From the NCBI GenBank assembly GCA_013398955.1, contig VWPU01014160.1, positions 124,001 to 188,000 of the forward strand: a stretch of 64,000 nt of DNA. The letters run 5' to 3'. The DNA is from Callaeas wilsoni (taxonomy: Eukaryota; Chordata; Aves; Passeriformes; Callaeidae). How positions within the stretch are numbered: position 1 is the stretch's first letter; each line of letters begins with the position of its first letter. Positions 37,051 through 51,045 of the stretch are shown in pieces. The notes under the pieces were generated by a model, which was not told the origin of the DNA, ran no database searches, and saw only the letters and a program-made list of their open reading frames with translations. The translations under genes and the position numbers were made by a program.

Positions 37051-40000
37051 CAGCCAGGGAATTGGGCCCAGGCAAGGAGGAATCAGCAGCTGTAGAACTC
37101 AACCATGGAGGGAGGGAGGAAGCTGGGGGGCTTTACAAAATTGAAATCACATGCACACAAACCAAGAAACTTCCATTTTTGGGGTAATGGAGTAAGAAAG
37201 AGCCTCTCAGCACAGCTCTTGGGTGCACAGCTTTCAGGTGATATCCTTCACTGCTTCTAAGACACTGGAAAGGAAAGACCAGTCCCTGATACTGCCACAG
37301 AGACTGACAAAATTTGATTTGCACCAGTGGAAGGAAGCTTGAATATTTGTCCTTTTGGCAAGCCTCAATTTTTCCATTAAATAACTGCAACTTTACAAAA
37401 TCCCTTCCTGTTGGCACCCAGCAGCTGCCCTGTGGTCGCAGCCTCAGGCAGCTGCTGTAGGACAGGAGAACTGGCAGCAGCAGGGCTGTGTGCACCCTGG
37501 CACTGGGAGATGGGTGTTGAGCAATGGGGGATGTGAAAAAGTGGCAGGATCCTGCACAACTGAGGTGTCCTCTGGCCCAAATAAATGATGAAGTCCAGTA
37601 GAGATGATGCAAAGTTTGAAGAAAGCCTGTTCCTGTGGTCATAACATGCTCCCCGTTGAGGCACGAGCTCCGACACTTCCCAACCTTTGTCTGGATGAAA
37701 ATATATTTCATTCAATTCCATCATAATTACAAAAGAACTAAAAATTTGGGGAATGGGAAGGAAAAGAGAAAAAAATCAAGCAAGTGCAGCCAGCAGCAGA
37801 GCAGAAATCAGAGCATATGCTTGCCAACCAGCAGCACCGTGCCTTTCTCACTAGCTGTGTTACACATCATCACGTTCAAGACTCCTGATGCCACACAAAA
37901 ATATCTTGCTTTTCCAGCTGCACTTACAACTTTGCCAAAGATCACAAATTTTGAAATATTAGAGTCTGGTTTTATTACTCAGTGCACGGAAAGACAACAT
38001 ATCTAAATACCACCTCCCTAGATTGCATGCTAATCAGTTTTAAAAGGAAATCTATGTTAAAAGAGAAAAATCAACTTCATCTTCCCTACTGGCATGACAA
38101 AAAGCCAACTGTTTCCCTTATCACTTGAAATGTCACTCTACTGGTCTGCTCAAGCCTCTGGACTTTGAGATTCAATTCACTGTCAATAAAAAACTTCTGC
38201 TGGCTAAGTTAGAGGCATTTAGGTCCAAGAGTAGTGACTTTTCCATGGAGAAAAAAATACAGAAAATATTGTTCATTTATACATTGTATAAATGTATTTT
38301 GCCAGTATTTTAATAACATTACTGACTTTGACATTGACTATCCCTGTTTTTTTGAGAAAAGCAACCTGAGCTAACATTCCTTTAGATGCTCAGGAGCACA
38401 CGTCCTATCACTATGCAACAAATGGACAGATCATTTTGGAAAAAGAGACATAGCACTTGCAGTAAAGTTATGTGGGTTTGAAAATCTCATTTCAATCAGA
38501 GTTTTTAATTAAAAAACAAACAACCAGCAAAGCTGTTTTCCTCAGTCAGAGAAAAAATCCAAAGTTTATGCCCTGGTTTCTATTTTTTTCACTAATACAT
38601 AAAGCTGTCAGGGTAACATACAGCTGAATTAGAACAGTTTAACCATTAGGCTTTGGCTTATTCTAAAAGCTAGAGTTTTACTGTGACAATTCATGACTTT
38701 TTAGCAGAAAGAGGTCTCTGTGCTGTCAGCAGGTATTTGCAGTCCTACATCAAGTCAAAATCTGCAACTCACAGCAGCCCAAATTTCACATAAAAGCTTG
38801 TGCAAAGTCAGGGTTTAACTTTTACCTAAGCCTTTCTTAGGCTCAATTTATTCAGACTTCCTTTAGCAGATAACTATTCCAGCTAAAACTGATTTCGTTT
38901 TATGTCTAGAGTAGGGGGTTTTTTTTAAAGTGATTGCTCTATAAATTAAATCAATCATCGCATTTTTTACTATTTTTTAAACTTCAAAGAAATTAATTTA
39001 GAAAGGTCAAATCAGAACAAGCAGCCACGCTGTGGAGAGACAAGCAGTGTTTGCAGAGGTGTCCAGGTGAATGCTGAGAGCTCTATTCAAGAAAAACAAA
39101 ATATATTCCTTTCAGGAATTACAGCTATTCAGGATTTATTAAGAAATTTGCCTTCAGTTGTATAGAAGGACATAACAACTTCACTAGTTTGAATTAATTT
39201 TACAGTGTGCTTTTCTAATTTATCATAGAAATGTTCTTGCTCTGTGTGTAATATGATTTTACATGCTATATGTATCATTCCCAAAGCACATGCTTTTAAA
39301 ACTTCCCTTTTTCCCTTAGAAAAATTTCAAAAATTAAATCTGCAATTTTTAATGAAAAACACTCTTGAAGTCAATGGTGCAAAGACTAGAAGGAGGCGCA
39401 GCTGAGTACAATTCAGGTGAAAAATTAAGTCTAACTGTGGAAAAAGATTGCAGGATGGGAGGAAATTTAAGATGGAAAGTCTCCGTTTGGGGAGTCCTCT
39501 TGTGAGACAATGAGAAATAAATTAGAGGAAATGTTTGAGAACACAGTAGGCTGAAAAATCTTGCTTTGCTCATTGTAGTGTGTTCCATGTTACCCAGCAA
39601 ATCTTTACCAGGGATACTGGAAGCTGATTAAAATCTATAAATGCTCACATATAAAATAGTATTCCATGCTGGGAAATGCAGCCAGAGCAGAGCACATAGG
39701 CTCCATCCCAGTTCCTAGCAAGGGGTTACAAACTTGGTTTGCAGCATCTGTCTTATTTGTCATGATGCAAAGATGTCATACGGAAAGCATTCAAGTGAAC
39801 ACTTCTGAAATAATTAACTGGTTTCAGGCTGAAGTCAATTTGTGCTTGGTTTTGAACAGCAGAAGACCCATTTAAAGAGGAAGGAATTTTCACTTGGGAA
39901 TGAGGTGCCTTCCATACTTTAAACCAGGATAAGGCTGTATTAGCCTTTTGCTCCTGGGTGTTGTCACAGTTCCTGCGATAGGTGTACAGTTAACTCCTCC

Positions 40001-41763
40001 ATTATTACCAAATCACTATGCAAAGGGAGTTTTGAGGTGTGCAGAGATTTCCAGCAGGAGACAGATGCTTTGCCTTTCCCTGTAGCAGGACATTTCAGTA
40101 CATGCATTCAACCAGGTGCTTTCCAGTGAAGAAACATGCTTACATTTTTCCTTTGATCAAACAAAAAGCCTCAGGATAATTAGCTGAAGAGACGATAGTG
40201 ATAACTAATGGTTTCCTTCTCTATCAGAGACCTTGCTGATGCAGTCTGGATCTGCTTCATGATAGATGTGAACCGAATGCAGCCCTGTGCTGCATTGCAA
40301 GATACTTTCCCCCTTTTCAGAGGTTGTCACAGTGGAGAGGCATCCTAAACCTGGGCATCCTATCCCCCGTCATTCATGTCCCCGTCATTAATTTCCATCA
40401 AGTGGAAAGAGCAAACACAGCTCCTTGCATTTTTTGGCCTGAACTGTCTTCCTAAGACATTTTGAAGTTAAATTTGTTGTGGGTTGTTGACTAAGGGTTC
40501 CAGGCCAATTCTCCCGTTTCACAAGAGGAGTTAAATTGGTGTCAGTGTTATACAAAGCTGGCTCTGCTCCACGGCCATGGGCACACCCCTGTAGCCCTGA
40601 GGCAAGCACACAGACCCGCTCCTACCTCTGTGGCAATAGCCCTCCTATTCCTGGTCCTTAGGGCTTGTGTCAGAAAAGAGATTCCAGATTATTCTGTGGC
40701 TTCCAGAGGCTTCCTGCAAACAGGGAGGCAGCTGCCCTCAGAGCATACAGAAGGGTGCATGGGTCTTGCCTAGTCCATGGAGCTAAAAGCCACAGCTTCC
40801 TAAAAGCAGAAGAAATGGGGGGAAAAAATCGCCTCTTATGTGGGGCAGGAGCTTTCTATACAGGTAAGGACAGGAGAAAATGGATTACAAATAGATATCC
40901 TTATCTAGCAGGAGACTTGACCATGACTGGGAAAAGACAGATAACTAAAAATGAGCTTTTGCTGAACACTGCAATTCCATAATATGCCAGAAAACTGGAC
41001 GCAATGCAGGTAGAGCTGAATGAGAATCGACAACCAGAAAGGTGAATATTCATTAGTTTTGTCTCATGTCATTGTGAGAGGGTTCCTATGGTAATAGGAC
41101 ATTTTTCTCCTTCTTATAACAAGTGCTAAAAATGTTTGTTTCTCTTAGTGCCAGTCTAAAAGCTATACTAATTCCAGAGGTATGTGTGCATTAATCTGTG
41201 CTTTAAGTGCAACTTTTGTATCTATGAAACATTTATGTAATGCAATAATCTCAAGTCAGAAGGACTTTAAAATATCTACAGGTTTTACTAAACGTTTAAA
41301 ATGCAATTTTTGTAGCAAACAGCAGAACTGGACTTCCTTCGAACTGATGGACATTTCTTCATCTTCCTGTGTCTGTAACAAGACGTGAAAATATGGAGAA
41401 CATAGATGGCAGAGGTATCAGCAGGTTCCCATGCCATATGAAGTCAGCAGAGCAGAACCTAAGCAGATAGCTGACACTTTGCATGGGGCAGGGCAATGGT
41501 CTGTGGAGCAGAGAGGGGCAGGATCAGTTGAATCTTTGGATGAGTAGAGGAACAGTTCCGTGGGTGGTTTTTCTTTACCAGCTTTCAGCCAAGCCCTATA
41601 ACGTACCAGCAACGCAGTGTGTGTCTTGGTGCCAGGTCTTCCAGCTGCAGAGCCCTGCGACAACCCTGCGTGAGGCCACAGTCTACTTAATGCCAAGGCT
41701 CTACAGTCAGGCTCAAAGATGGGGTTTAGCCCTCCCTGAGGGGGGAATGCTGTCACAGCTCAT

Positions 41764-42335
41764 TATATTAATACGCCGGCACGCTGGCCGGGCTGAGACG
41801 GCAGCAACTTTGTCCAGGAGTGCCCAACACGAAGGGAAAACATCCTGTGGCACCTCGGTGCCTCGCTAGCCAGCCTCCCAGCCCGTGCGGTGGAGGACAC
41901 GGAGCCTAGCGTGCCTGGGGCTTATGGATAGCCCAGGCGTGGCCAGAAACAAATGAGCAGAGGAGGTCCTTCGGCTGATGTTCCAAGGGTTTATTGTAGA
42001 AGCTCCCTCAAAGGGGACCGGAAGCAAAGAGGACAAGACAAGAGACTGAGGGGGCTTTAAAGGGATACAGGGAAGGGGGCGGGGATGACACAGCAGGGAC
42101 CTATAGGAAGAGGGGAAAGGCGGGACAGGCCAGGACACCTTCCCTTAGGGGATACAAGGGGTGTCTGTCAACTGTCAGTCAGGCAGACTGAGCCCCCCTC
42201 AGATCCCAGGAATTCAATGGCAGAAGCCATCCTCACAGAAGGGGGTTTTACTTTTTGGAACCAGCCCACCAAACCTCTGTTTCTGGGCTCTGTGGCCCCC
42301 TGGTTATTCTTGTGTTTGGTTCATTCACCACAACA
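41764..42335 (-). mobile_element. Solo LTR of an endogenous retrovirus
   Basis: Read on the minus strand it starts TGTTGTGGTG, a start seen in many avian ERV LTRs. It has a TTTAAA TATA-like box (42056-42061) and an AATAAA polyadenylation signal (41990-41995) about 60 bases later, which is the U3-R-U5 spacing of an LTR, followed by about 230 bases of GC-rich U5. A 6-bp direct repeat, gctcat, sits at 41758-41763 and 42336-42341 and is the likely target-site duplication. The 3' terminus reads TA instead of the canonical CA, perhaps by mutation. I recognise no gag, pol or env sequence and no second LTR next to it, so it appears to be a recombined solo LTR. The family assignment (ERVL-like or ERVK-like) is not settled; a 6-bp duplication favours the latter. 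Confidence 0.65.
41990..41995 (-). promoter_or_regulatory. LTR polyadenylation signal
   Basis: AATAAA on the minus strand lies about 60 bases downstream of the TTTAAA box within the solo LTR. If still active it could end transcripts reading leftward, including read-through from SLC41A2. Confidence 0.55.
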
Positions 42336-45300
42336 GCTCATGTCAGTCTCATGTACAGGGCACGTAACCATACGTGGGGTCCAACAGAGCTGCATTTCCT
42401 GCTCTTTGGCTCAGTGACATTACAGTGCTTCCAAAAAGTCTTTAAAAAAAAAAAAAAATGAAGCAGCTTTCTAACGTGGGAATAGAGCAAAGGCCAGCTA
42501 GAAGTGAAACCACGGAATAAGTATGTCTTTTTGTATCTGAATTCACGGCATCTTAGATCTTTCATTTTGCACAAATGACATGCAGGTTTTTCAAAGGTTT
42601 CTTTTCCTCAAAGGCCTCGTTCTCTGCTGTGGCAAGGGGACCACAGTCCCCACAGACTTACACACTACCATAGTACAGTGGCCTTAGTGGGTTGGGTCTA
42701 AAGAAGCCACAATGGCCATAGCAAAGCATTAAGATGAAATGAATGAAAGAGAGAGAGCTCATCGGCCAGTCTTCAAGTATCAGACAAATACAGAGCTTGC
42801 TTTTGTCTCCAAATCATCCAAACCTTTGTCCAAAAATTGGTACCTGAGCTGATCCCAGTTACCTAAATGTGGTCAAGCTTAGTAAGTTCACTTTGATTCT
42901 GGAAATCCTCCAAACTCCAGAGATACTCATCTTTTTTAAGCGAAAGCTACCCTTCATCTCCCTAGAACCAGAATTAATCAGACATGTCCAAGTTTTCCTA
43001 CATAAGGAGTAAGAATTGGTTCAGTCTTCAAAACAATTGACATGAAGTATGTTTGGATGTTACTCCAGAACCCTGGATACAATAAGGTAATAAAATAATT
43101 AGTTGTGTCAGCACTGAGAAAACAGAAACAAAAAAGGGGGGAAAAGGATGATCTAAAGTTAACCATAGTATGAGGATTCATAAGAAAGTAGTGGGTGATT
43201 GCTTCTCGAGTATAAAACAAGTATTGCTGTTCATAACTTTTGAAATACCATTTAGAATGCCAGATTTATTAAAACACTATTCTACTGTGCACGGGACACA
43301 GCAACAATTACATTAATCTGAACCAGGAGGTGACAGAAAAAGTTAGTAAACAGACAAAATCTTTTTAAAGATCCTATTCATAGCCAAACTTAGAATGTAA
43401 ATCTGAGAATTTAGCATTATTAAATCCTGAGGATCTGTTCAGAAGTCAGTAGGTGTCTACCATATAATTCGTTCAGGATTTCACTTACACCCTATTTCAC
43501 TTGCAAAAAGCAGATTTGGAATTATTCAAGGAAAGCACTTCCTTGACCTTTTAAGACTTTAAGCAACTCTTGAGGAGGAAAGAATCTCCCAAAAGAGCAA
43601 GTTGAAGAATGCTTAGTAAAGGAAGAAGCATATTTCAAGTATAGTTTGGACTGAGAAATAAAAGCATAAACAGAGGATATGATGAACTAGCCTGCATATT
43701 AAATAAACAACTAGCAGGACTTGAAATCAAATTAATCTTTTAGCTGCAGAGAAGGGAAAGCCCATCCAGCCCTGCCAATGCTGAATGACTCCTGCTCTTG
43801 GGTACCCACTCAGAATATGGCAATCTTGTATATTTAGTAAACATACTGGTTCTTAGCTTTAATTGTGAATTATTCATGTCTTGCTGATATTGAATTCCCC
43901 AGAGTATTCATGCACAGCATGCATGATGATCAAATTTTCATTGAATTTAACAGAAAGACTTCCCTTTAGGACTATCAGAATGAGGCTTTAATGACAAAAC
44001 AAACCTCTTTCCTAGTTCTTTACCAAACTATATATATAAAAAGCTGATTTTTTAACTTCAAACACATATGGGAAAATAATAATCCAAAAGATTACTGAGC
44101 AACAGACTGACATGATTAGGAATGGATTAGAGAACACAATTAAAACAATGTATGGTATCACAAAAAATCTAGCCAGAAATAAAAGAAAAATCCTACTGAG
44201 AGACTTTGCAGCACTTCCAGTCCTTTTGGTACTGTTTGTGAACATTACCTTACTTTTTTCAAAGAAGATTATAATTCAATTACCATATTCTGTTGCCATT
44301 TTCGGCACCTCTAAAGAGACTATCTCATTTGCAATAGCAATTTTACCATTACAATAATAATAAGGAATTTCAAACGCTTCATTTCACAGAGTACTTATAC
44401 TACTGTTTCCTGACGTGTATTCCAAGCTATTCTTGCACTTGAGAGAGCTTTTTGTGATGCTCACAACTGAAGTGAAATAGCAAATACATTAAAAAGATGA
44501 TAGGTCTTATTTTGAATCCTGATTCTGCAAACTATACTTTGTTTGTAAAGCCTTAATCCTCATTCTGTTCTAATCTTTGCATGAGGAAAGTCTAATTCTG
44601 TTTGCAAATTGTAAAAGGAGTGAAATTTATTTGCTGCTCACCAGTTTCTCATCAACATTCTAAAAATCCCAGTGAAATTAATATATTAAACAGGGGAGTG
44701 GGAGATAATTTTGCCAACTTAAACATCACAGATTAAGACAAGGTGTACAGTAACGCTATAAAAATCAAAATATTGATCTACATATTTTAAAAGAAGAATC
44801 CTTCTTATGTCAAACAGCATAATAAAGCTGAGGAACAATCCTGGCTATATAATTACTCTAAAAAGAAGCTGGAGTCATTTCAGTAGCTCACTAGAATGAT
44901 CATTTTCAAAGCATTACACAGGAAAAACACCTATGGTATGAAACACTACTGACTCCACATTTTAAAGCTGCATCTGGCTGTATTTTACAAATGAGATTAT
45001 CCCCTTTCATGCACGCTCACAGAGCAATTGAGATGGTCACAGAGTCCTTCAGAATGGAAAGTTACACACATTTCAAATAACCTGCCTGTACTTCTACTTA
45101 CCTTAGAGATATTTCTGAAGCGGAGGGGGAAAAAGAGCAGACAGTTAGAACGGCCAAACGAGCACTCCAAGAGTTACTCAGCGTCAGGGTACAGACAGTA
45201 ACTTGTAAGGCAAACCACCTGCAGCTTCTGGCTGCTCTAGCTCATCAGCAGAATGAAAATGGTACAAGAAGTTCCAGGAGGAGCTCTGGGATGACCCACA

Positions 45301-46474
45301 ACTTAAATTAGGTGAATGAGCTGATTTAAGCAAGAATCAAAGGAAGTGCTCCATGCTGACTCAAAAGCAAAGAGATGTGAATCAGTCACAGCTCTGATTA
45401 GGCAGATTATAAAGGAAGGTTTGAAAGAATGTTCTAGCAGGTGGAGAGGAGGAAAAAACTTAATGAATTTTAATACCAAGAGTCATCATTTTATCTGCAA
45501 GATTATAAAATATGGCTGCTTTGATAACAAGAGACAATAACATCTCAGCATGTCCCTTTCAATTGTATGTTTTGGGCAGCACAAAAAGCACACAATTTGT
45601 CTCTGACAGAATTTCTGCTAACATTTCTTACCCACACATACAGTGAAGTAATTCACTATTACTGGGCTGTGTTTTAAAAATCAAGTAGGTGGAACACTGT
45701 GAAGAGGTTCACTTGTCTAAAGTTAAAATTGGTTTAGGGAGTCCAGCTTTTGAGTACTTGAAAAAATTCTCTGGTATCCAAGCACTCTGTTGTGCCACCT
45801 CCCATGTTGTCTTCACAGCTGGAATACATGAAATGTGGTAAGAGCTTTTTGCCTTCTTAACACTAGGCAGCAGAGTTTACAAACCCTTTAAGTTCCTAAA
45901 ATGCTCCTTTCACATAAGAATCAAACCCCTTTCCACATCATAGATTACTTATTCCTTTTTCTTCCAGATGTCAAGGTTTTCCCTATTCTATCAGTGCTGT
46001 ATTTCTTTCCTCACTCAAATTCCTCTTTAATCATATCTGAGAGCATTCTTTTTTCCCCCCTCACTTCCACCATTCCCTAAAGTATCTCTTTTTACACCTT
46101 TTCCCCAAGTCCTTTCAACACAAGTTATATTTTTCTTCCCTTCCTGAGAAACAAGTTTGGCTGTGCCTTTTGATTCTTCTCTTCAAATAACTTCCTTCTG
46201 TTTGCTCTTGCCTCTCATAATGAATGCTGTGTGAAAGTTTGCACCTTTTTCTTTCCTACAATATGGGTTTTGCTCTCTCAACGATGCAATGGACTTCTCC
46301 CATTTTTGAAGTACCAAATTTTCCCATTACACTTTTCCATCACTTATTGCTTCCAAGCCCAGATTATTTCAGTCTGTCAATATATTTCCCTTTTTCAAAT
46401 TTTACTTAATTTTACCCATGTAACATTTCTTCCCCAGTTTGGTGACCTAAACAGTCACACCGTACCAACAGGGA

Positions 46475-46513
46475 CACTGTTGGCTGCACTGTTGGCTGTA
46501 CCAACCAACAGTG
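46475..46513. repeat. 12-bp tandem repeat with inverted copy
   Basis: The unit cactgttggctg occurs twice in tandem (46475-46498). It is followed by ccaacagtg (46505-46513), the inverse of the first nine bases, so either copy can pair with it as a hairpin. An outer accaaca/tgttggt pair (46464-46470 and 46512-46518) competes. Confidence 0.85.
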
Positions 46514-47338
46514 TTGGTTTCCCAGCTTATTTACTGAGAAAATATTTAGGATACTGATCACTAAGTCACTGCCATGACTAAATACTACAACTCCCTCATG
46601 CATCACATAAGCACAGATGGCAAGTATCTCAAGAAATTTTAATTTTTAAGAATCCTGCAATTCATTTAAAAATGACCTTAAAGTCCTTAAAGCAACTCCA
46701 GTAAGTGCTTGACATGTCAGTTGAGTTGATTCAGATGGCAGCGCTAACAGAAATAAAAAAATTTGCATCTACAGCTGTATCAAAAATAAATAACCATTAA
46801 TGAAAAAAACGGAGTTACATCTATTCAATTTTAAACAATTTAATAATATTTCCTGCAATGCTACATACAAGAAACTATTTTAAATAACATTATACAAACT
46901 AAGAAAAGTCAGAGAACCTGAAGGTATAAAGATTTAATCTTTCTCTCACATAATAAAAGACATAATACATATGATTCATTCAAACAACTATATTATAATA
47001 ACTGTAAGAAAACACTTAAATAAAAAGGTTTAAATGAGAGAGCTAAAATTCAGGCATCTAAATCCATGTGTAGGCACTGAATAGCTGGTTTAATTTTCAA
47101 AGTTGCAAACACTTTGAACTTCCAAAGAGTTTAAGGTGACCAACACATATAGAAGTCCCATTAACACTTATGCATGTAATCTACTCATTTGAGTAGGTCC
47201 ATCAAATTAAAAAGCATTTGTATGCATAAAGCACATGACTAATGTTTACAGGATTAAACCATATGCTGATAAATTGATTCGGTTGTCTAATTTCAATCTC
47301 AACATTTAAAACTTTCAATCACAATATTTAAAATATGA

Positions 47339-47349
47339 TTTATTTTATT
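47339..47349 (-). promoter_or_regulatory. SLC41A2: Candidate polyadenylation signals of SLC41A2
   Basis: Read on the minus strand this is AATAAAATAAA, two overlapping canonical hexamers. They are followed by a T/GT-rich stretch (attgtgattg and similar), as a cleavage site needs. They lie about 1.28 kb after the stop codon. Use is inferred. Confidence 0.45.
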
Positions 47350-48627
47350 ATGCATTTAGGATGTATGCTATAGTCTTTAAAAACATATGCTGTGAGGAAC
47401 TCCCAGTAGATTTTAAACTACAGCAATTAGTACCTTTTTTTCAAAGTGGCAACCAGAGTCCTAATGATCAATGTATTATTTGAAATATTCAGGTCTACAA
47501 ATAAGAGAAATCATTGAGAAGCCATAAATTTCCTTATTGACCATATTATTTGCACAGCTTGAAAGCAGATCCCCTATTAGCAGAGATTTCTGCTCAGAAA
47601 CTGATGACATAGCTCTGGAATTTGAGAAGTTTATGTAACTTCCTAAGTGCCTATAAAAGAAACTTCGTTTTTTATACTGCAAGTTTCAAGCAGGGATCAG
47701 TATATACAGTTAAATCAACACCTCTAAATATTTCATTAAAATCAGGATACTGGCCATCACAACACCATTAATATCAGTTAGTTAAACATCTTTTCAGTTG
47801 CTAAATGAACATACACTTTTCAACACAAGGAGTTTTAATCATTCACCCATTATTATTGACCAGGTCAGTGTGACGTTATTATTTGCCTTTACTATTTTTT
47901 TCTAATAAATCTCAACAGCAAAATAATTAGCTTGCTCATTTTAGAACAAAGAAAACAGGCTCAGTCCTGCAGACACTTTTCAAGTGTCTAATTTTATAAA
48001 CGCTGATGGTCATACTCCTGTACAGAAAATAAAGCCTGTGACAAAATGTGTGGACCGTAACAGTCATTGTTGGCATCAAGTCTGCAATGGTCAGAGAGCT
48101 ACAGCACTGAAATTGCAAGGTAGGAACGTACCATCAACTCTTTAGGCAGCATCTGTGAAAATGAATTAATCTGAAGTCTACTATCCACTCTTGTGGCAAA
48201 ATGAAAATGTACACCCACTTTGTCCCTGGGAGGGAAAGACAAGGCAAGCCACTAAGTGGGTCTTACCCTCTTCCTCACCACCACTCAATGAGCAATTAGA
48301 GATTGTTCTGGTTTGCAATACAGGTAAGGAGCTGTTCTTTTAAAAGACCAGATCTTTAAAAAATTTAAAACTTGATAAAGGATTCATCTGCCCTTCATCG
48401 TGTCTACTCCAATATCTTCAACTACCAGACATTCTTTCAGAATAAAGGTCTCAGGTATCATAGTTCCATCCAAGGTTTTAAAACCAAACTAAAATCATTA
48501 AGGCTGTTTTATGTCTGTATCAACTGGATTTACTTAGACCAAATGGAACAAACACTTTGAGGACCCTTGAGAGGAGTGATCAGTCTTGTCAGTATTCCAG
48601 GAAAAGTCATTGCATACGTTGGAATAA
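47339..48627 (-). other. SLC41A2: SLC41A2 3' UTR (inferred extent)
   Basis: This is noncoding sequence downstream (lower coordinates) of the SLC41A2 TAA stop. I end it at the overlapping AATAAA pair at 47339-47349 on the minus strand, giving a 3' UTR of about 1.3 kb. It is AT-rich with no coding signal. Other hexamers further on (for example about 44626) could give a longer form. Confidence 0.45.
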
Positions 48628-48813
48628 TTAGTCACCAACATCACCATCTCTGTCACCTATGAGCCACAGAAAATGAAAACCTATAGCTAATAAGGCAGTT
48701 CCAAGCAGATCTCCCAGTGCAGTAAGGTAAGGGATAGAAAAACTGTCAGGGTCTTTTCCTTTTTTCCAGAAGTGGTGCACCATCCAGTCAGCAATCCACA
48801 ACAGAGTAAACAC
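48628..48813 (-). CDS. SLC41A2: Solute carrier family 41 member 2, terminal coding exon
   Basis: SLC41A2 is a multi-pass Mg2+ (and other divalent cation) transporter related to bacterial MgtE. This exon encodes the last 61 residues, [10 protein letters not shown] through DRDGDVGD, then TAA, and matches the remembered human C-terminus almost residue for residue. It contains the end of one membrane segment ([16 protein letters not shown]), a cytosolic [13 protein letters not shown] loop, and the final segment [21 protein letters not shown]. The acidic Asp in LGDLLGT is part of the second MgtE-like domain, and an acidic tail ends the protein. The acceptor reads gttgtgtag before GTG TTT on the minus strand; phase 0 joins exactly to the CAG that ends the upstream exon. 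The GTG here is an internal Val codon, not a start. Confidence 0.96.
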   Translation of the reverse strand: MFTLLWIADWMVHHFWKKGKDPDSFSIPYLTALGDLLGTALLAIGFHFLWLIGDRDGDVGD

Positions 48814-50072
48814 CTACACAACACCAAACAAACAAAATCTGTATTATTATCATGTAAGTTACATCAAAAGGAACTCAACAGCCAACATTATTGTCTCCAT
48901 ACTAGGCAGAACTGTTGTATACCATTGCTTTTGAAAATTATAAATAATTGATATGAATGAATTTCAGACTAAAGCTCCCCACAACCAGAGAGAGGAACAC
49001 TTAGCCAATTTCTCTCAATCATTTGCATAGCTGGAAGGAACATACTGAATTACTGACAGCATTCTTCACCCAGCCTGTGCTTGAGGACTTCTGAAAATGG
49101 CAAGAAAAACCAAAAAAGTTCCACCAAACATGTAACTGCACTTCTCACATAAGAATCATTCTGTACAGAGAGAGCGTAAGTGGGGCTTTGAGATAATTCA
49201 GAACCAACTCATGTTGCCCCACATGAATACACTCAACCCAGACATAATTCCTGTTTCCACAGGTCTAGCACTGATCTGAAATCAGATGTGATGTAAAGAA
49301 TAACAGGTCAAATTAAGAACAGTTTGACCTGGGTTGTGTGAACTGCAAAAAAATGGCCTAGAACCTACTTTTATGCCTGAAATACCATCCTCAGCCCTTC
49401 TGTAACAAGGCACACCTGCAATATATATGATGAAATTGTCACTCCAGGCTGAATTCGTCCCAAAGTAAAAGATTTAATTCCCAACTGTGATTGTCTGAAC
49501 ATTTGAGAGGCTTGATCTTCATACCAAAGGTATGCATAATCATTAACTCAATTTTAGAAAAGAATCCCTTTAATGTTGCGCAGCTGTATGATAAGAGATT
49601 CTGGTTCAGTGGAATCATGTGGTGTGGAATGGCACAAGATGAATGGAGAAAGGACCACTAACTGAGTTTCATTTCTGCTTGTAGCTTCTAAGGAGCTGCT
49701 TAAGTTGAAATAAATTCTGTATTTTAGGTATTTTTAGTTAATCAGGTCTTTAAAAACAGTAAACGTAAGACATTTACTACCATAATTAATTTTTAATAAC
49801 TCTACTCTCTACATTTAAAATAATGTAAGAATCAAAAGTAGTAAAAAGCACAATGATATTTTATTTAGCAAATAATGAATTATTGGCATCAAAAGCATGC
49901 TTATAAATGTATACACTCATTCACTGAAATATTGACCAGATGGTTGCAAGACACTTCTCCACTACAAGTAGAGCAAAATTAATGTCATACAAAAAATTGT
50001 GTTGAAGAAGTTTCTCAATTAATCTTTGCTTTGCAAAAGTATATGTTAAAATACAAGCCTGAATTTATAATT

Positions 50073-50088
50073 AAAAAAAAAAAAAAAA
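50073..50088. repeat. Oligo(A) run in SLC41A2 intron
   Basis: This is an uninterrupted run of 16 A followed by GAAAGGAGG. There is no upstream LINE or SINE body that I can recognise and no clear target-site duplication. Confidence 0.8.
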
Positions 50089-51045
50089 GAAAGGAGGAGT
50101 ATTTGCTTAATGAAAAATGCATGGCTTATTTGTATAAAATGTATCTTCTGAAAAGGGAACTCTGTAGTCTAAGCTAATTATGCAAGTCCTAGGTGTGCTG
50201 ACTGGAATCCAAACAAATATATTTAAAACAGATGTTTTCTTTGGAAGACTATCAGATTCCTTGAGTCAGCTCCTTCTTCTTACAGACACAAAAAGAGGCC
50301 TGTTTATAAAAGATCCTGTACGCTCCCATCTCCTACAGGATGTGCTCAGAAGACGCTGCAGCGCCCCACATCCACATCCATAGCTACGCGTGTTCCATTG
50401 GAAGATGAGAGCACTCATTCCAAGAAAAATACACACTGCATTTATATAACACAACCAATTAGACATAACATACACAGTCCAATTTAGATGACAGTATTCA
50501 CTTTTGACTCTTAAAAATCACGACATGCAAACCTTTCAATTGGCTATGTGTTTTCCACCCTGAAATAACTGACTTAGACTAAAGGGAAATACGGGCAGTT
50601 TGGAAACTAAGCTTTTGTGAATCTTCCCAAATAATTATTTTTGTTGTATTAACGCACGGCTGCACAACAAATAACGCTAATTATAACAAGCCTGCATTCT
50701 GTAAGTCATAAGAAAAAGTTACAGCAGATTATATTAACTGATGCTTGTAACAGTATGTGATGGCAATTGGTACTCACTCTGTAAGCACTAAGTTGTCAGA
50801 CTGCAGTTCCAGCCTTCACTTACTTTGGTGAAGGAATAATGCTATCATCCATCATGCATTTGCATGGCTAGAAACTCACTAACATTTAAGAATTATAGGG
50901 CTCAGTCTTTGGAAATGGTTACTTATTTGCCCACATTAGTCTGTAATGCAAGACAGAATCAATGTGACTAAGACTTCAAGAAGATTTTGCTTCTCATCAC
51001 TGTTAAGAGAAGGCAGTCGAAGTCATCAATCAATGATTACTTTGG

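Larger units (their letters stand above)
36736..47338. other. Intergenic gap between convergent CHST11 and SLC41A2
   Basis: No exon is recognised on either strand. The gap contains a hairpin and a G-quadruplex motif close to the CHST11 end (36982-37050), a solo LTR (41764-42335), an oligo(A) run at about 42443-42457, and a tandem/inverted repeat at 46475-46513. After about 42.4 kb the sequence looks distinctly more AT-rich than before. Scattered reading frames of up to about 190 codons have no domain I recognise. Either flanking 3' UTR may extend further into this gap. Confidence 0.6.
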
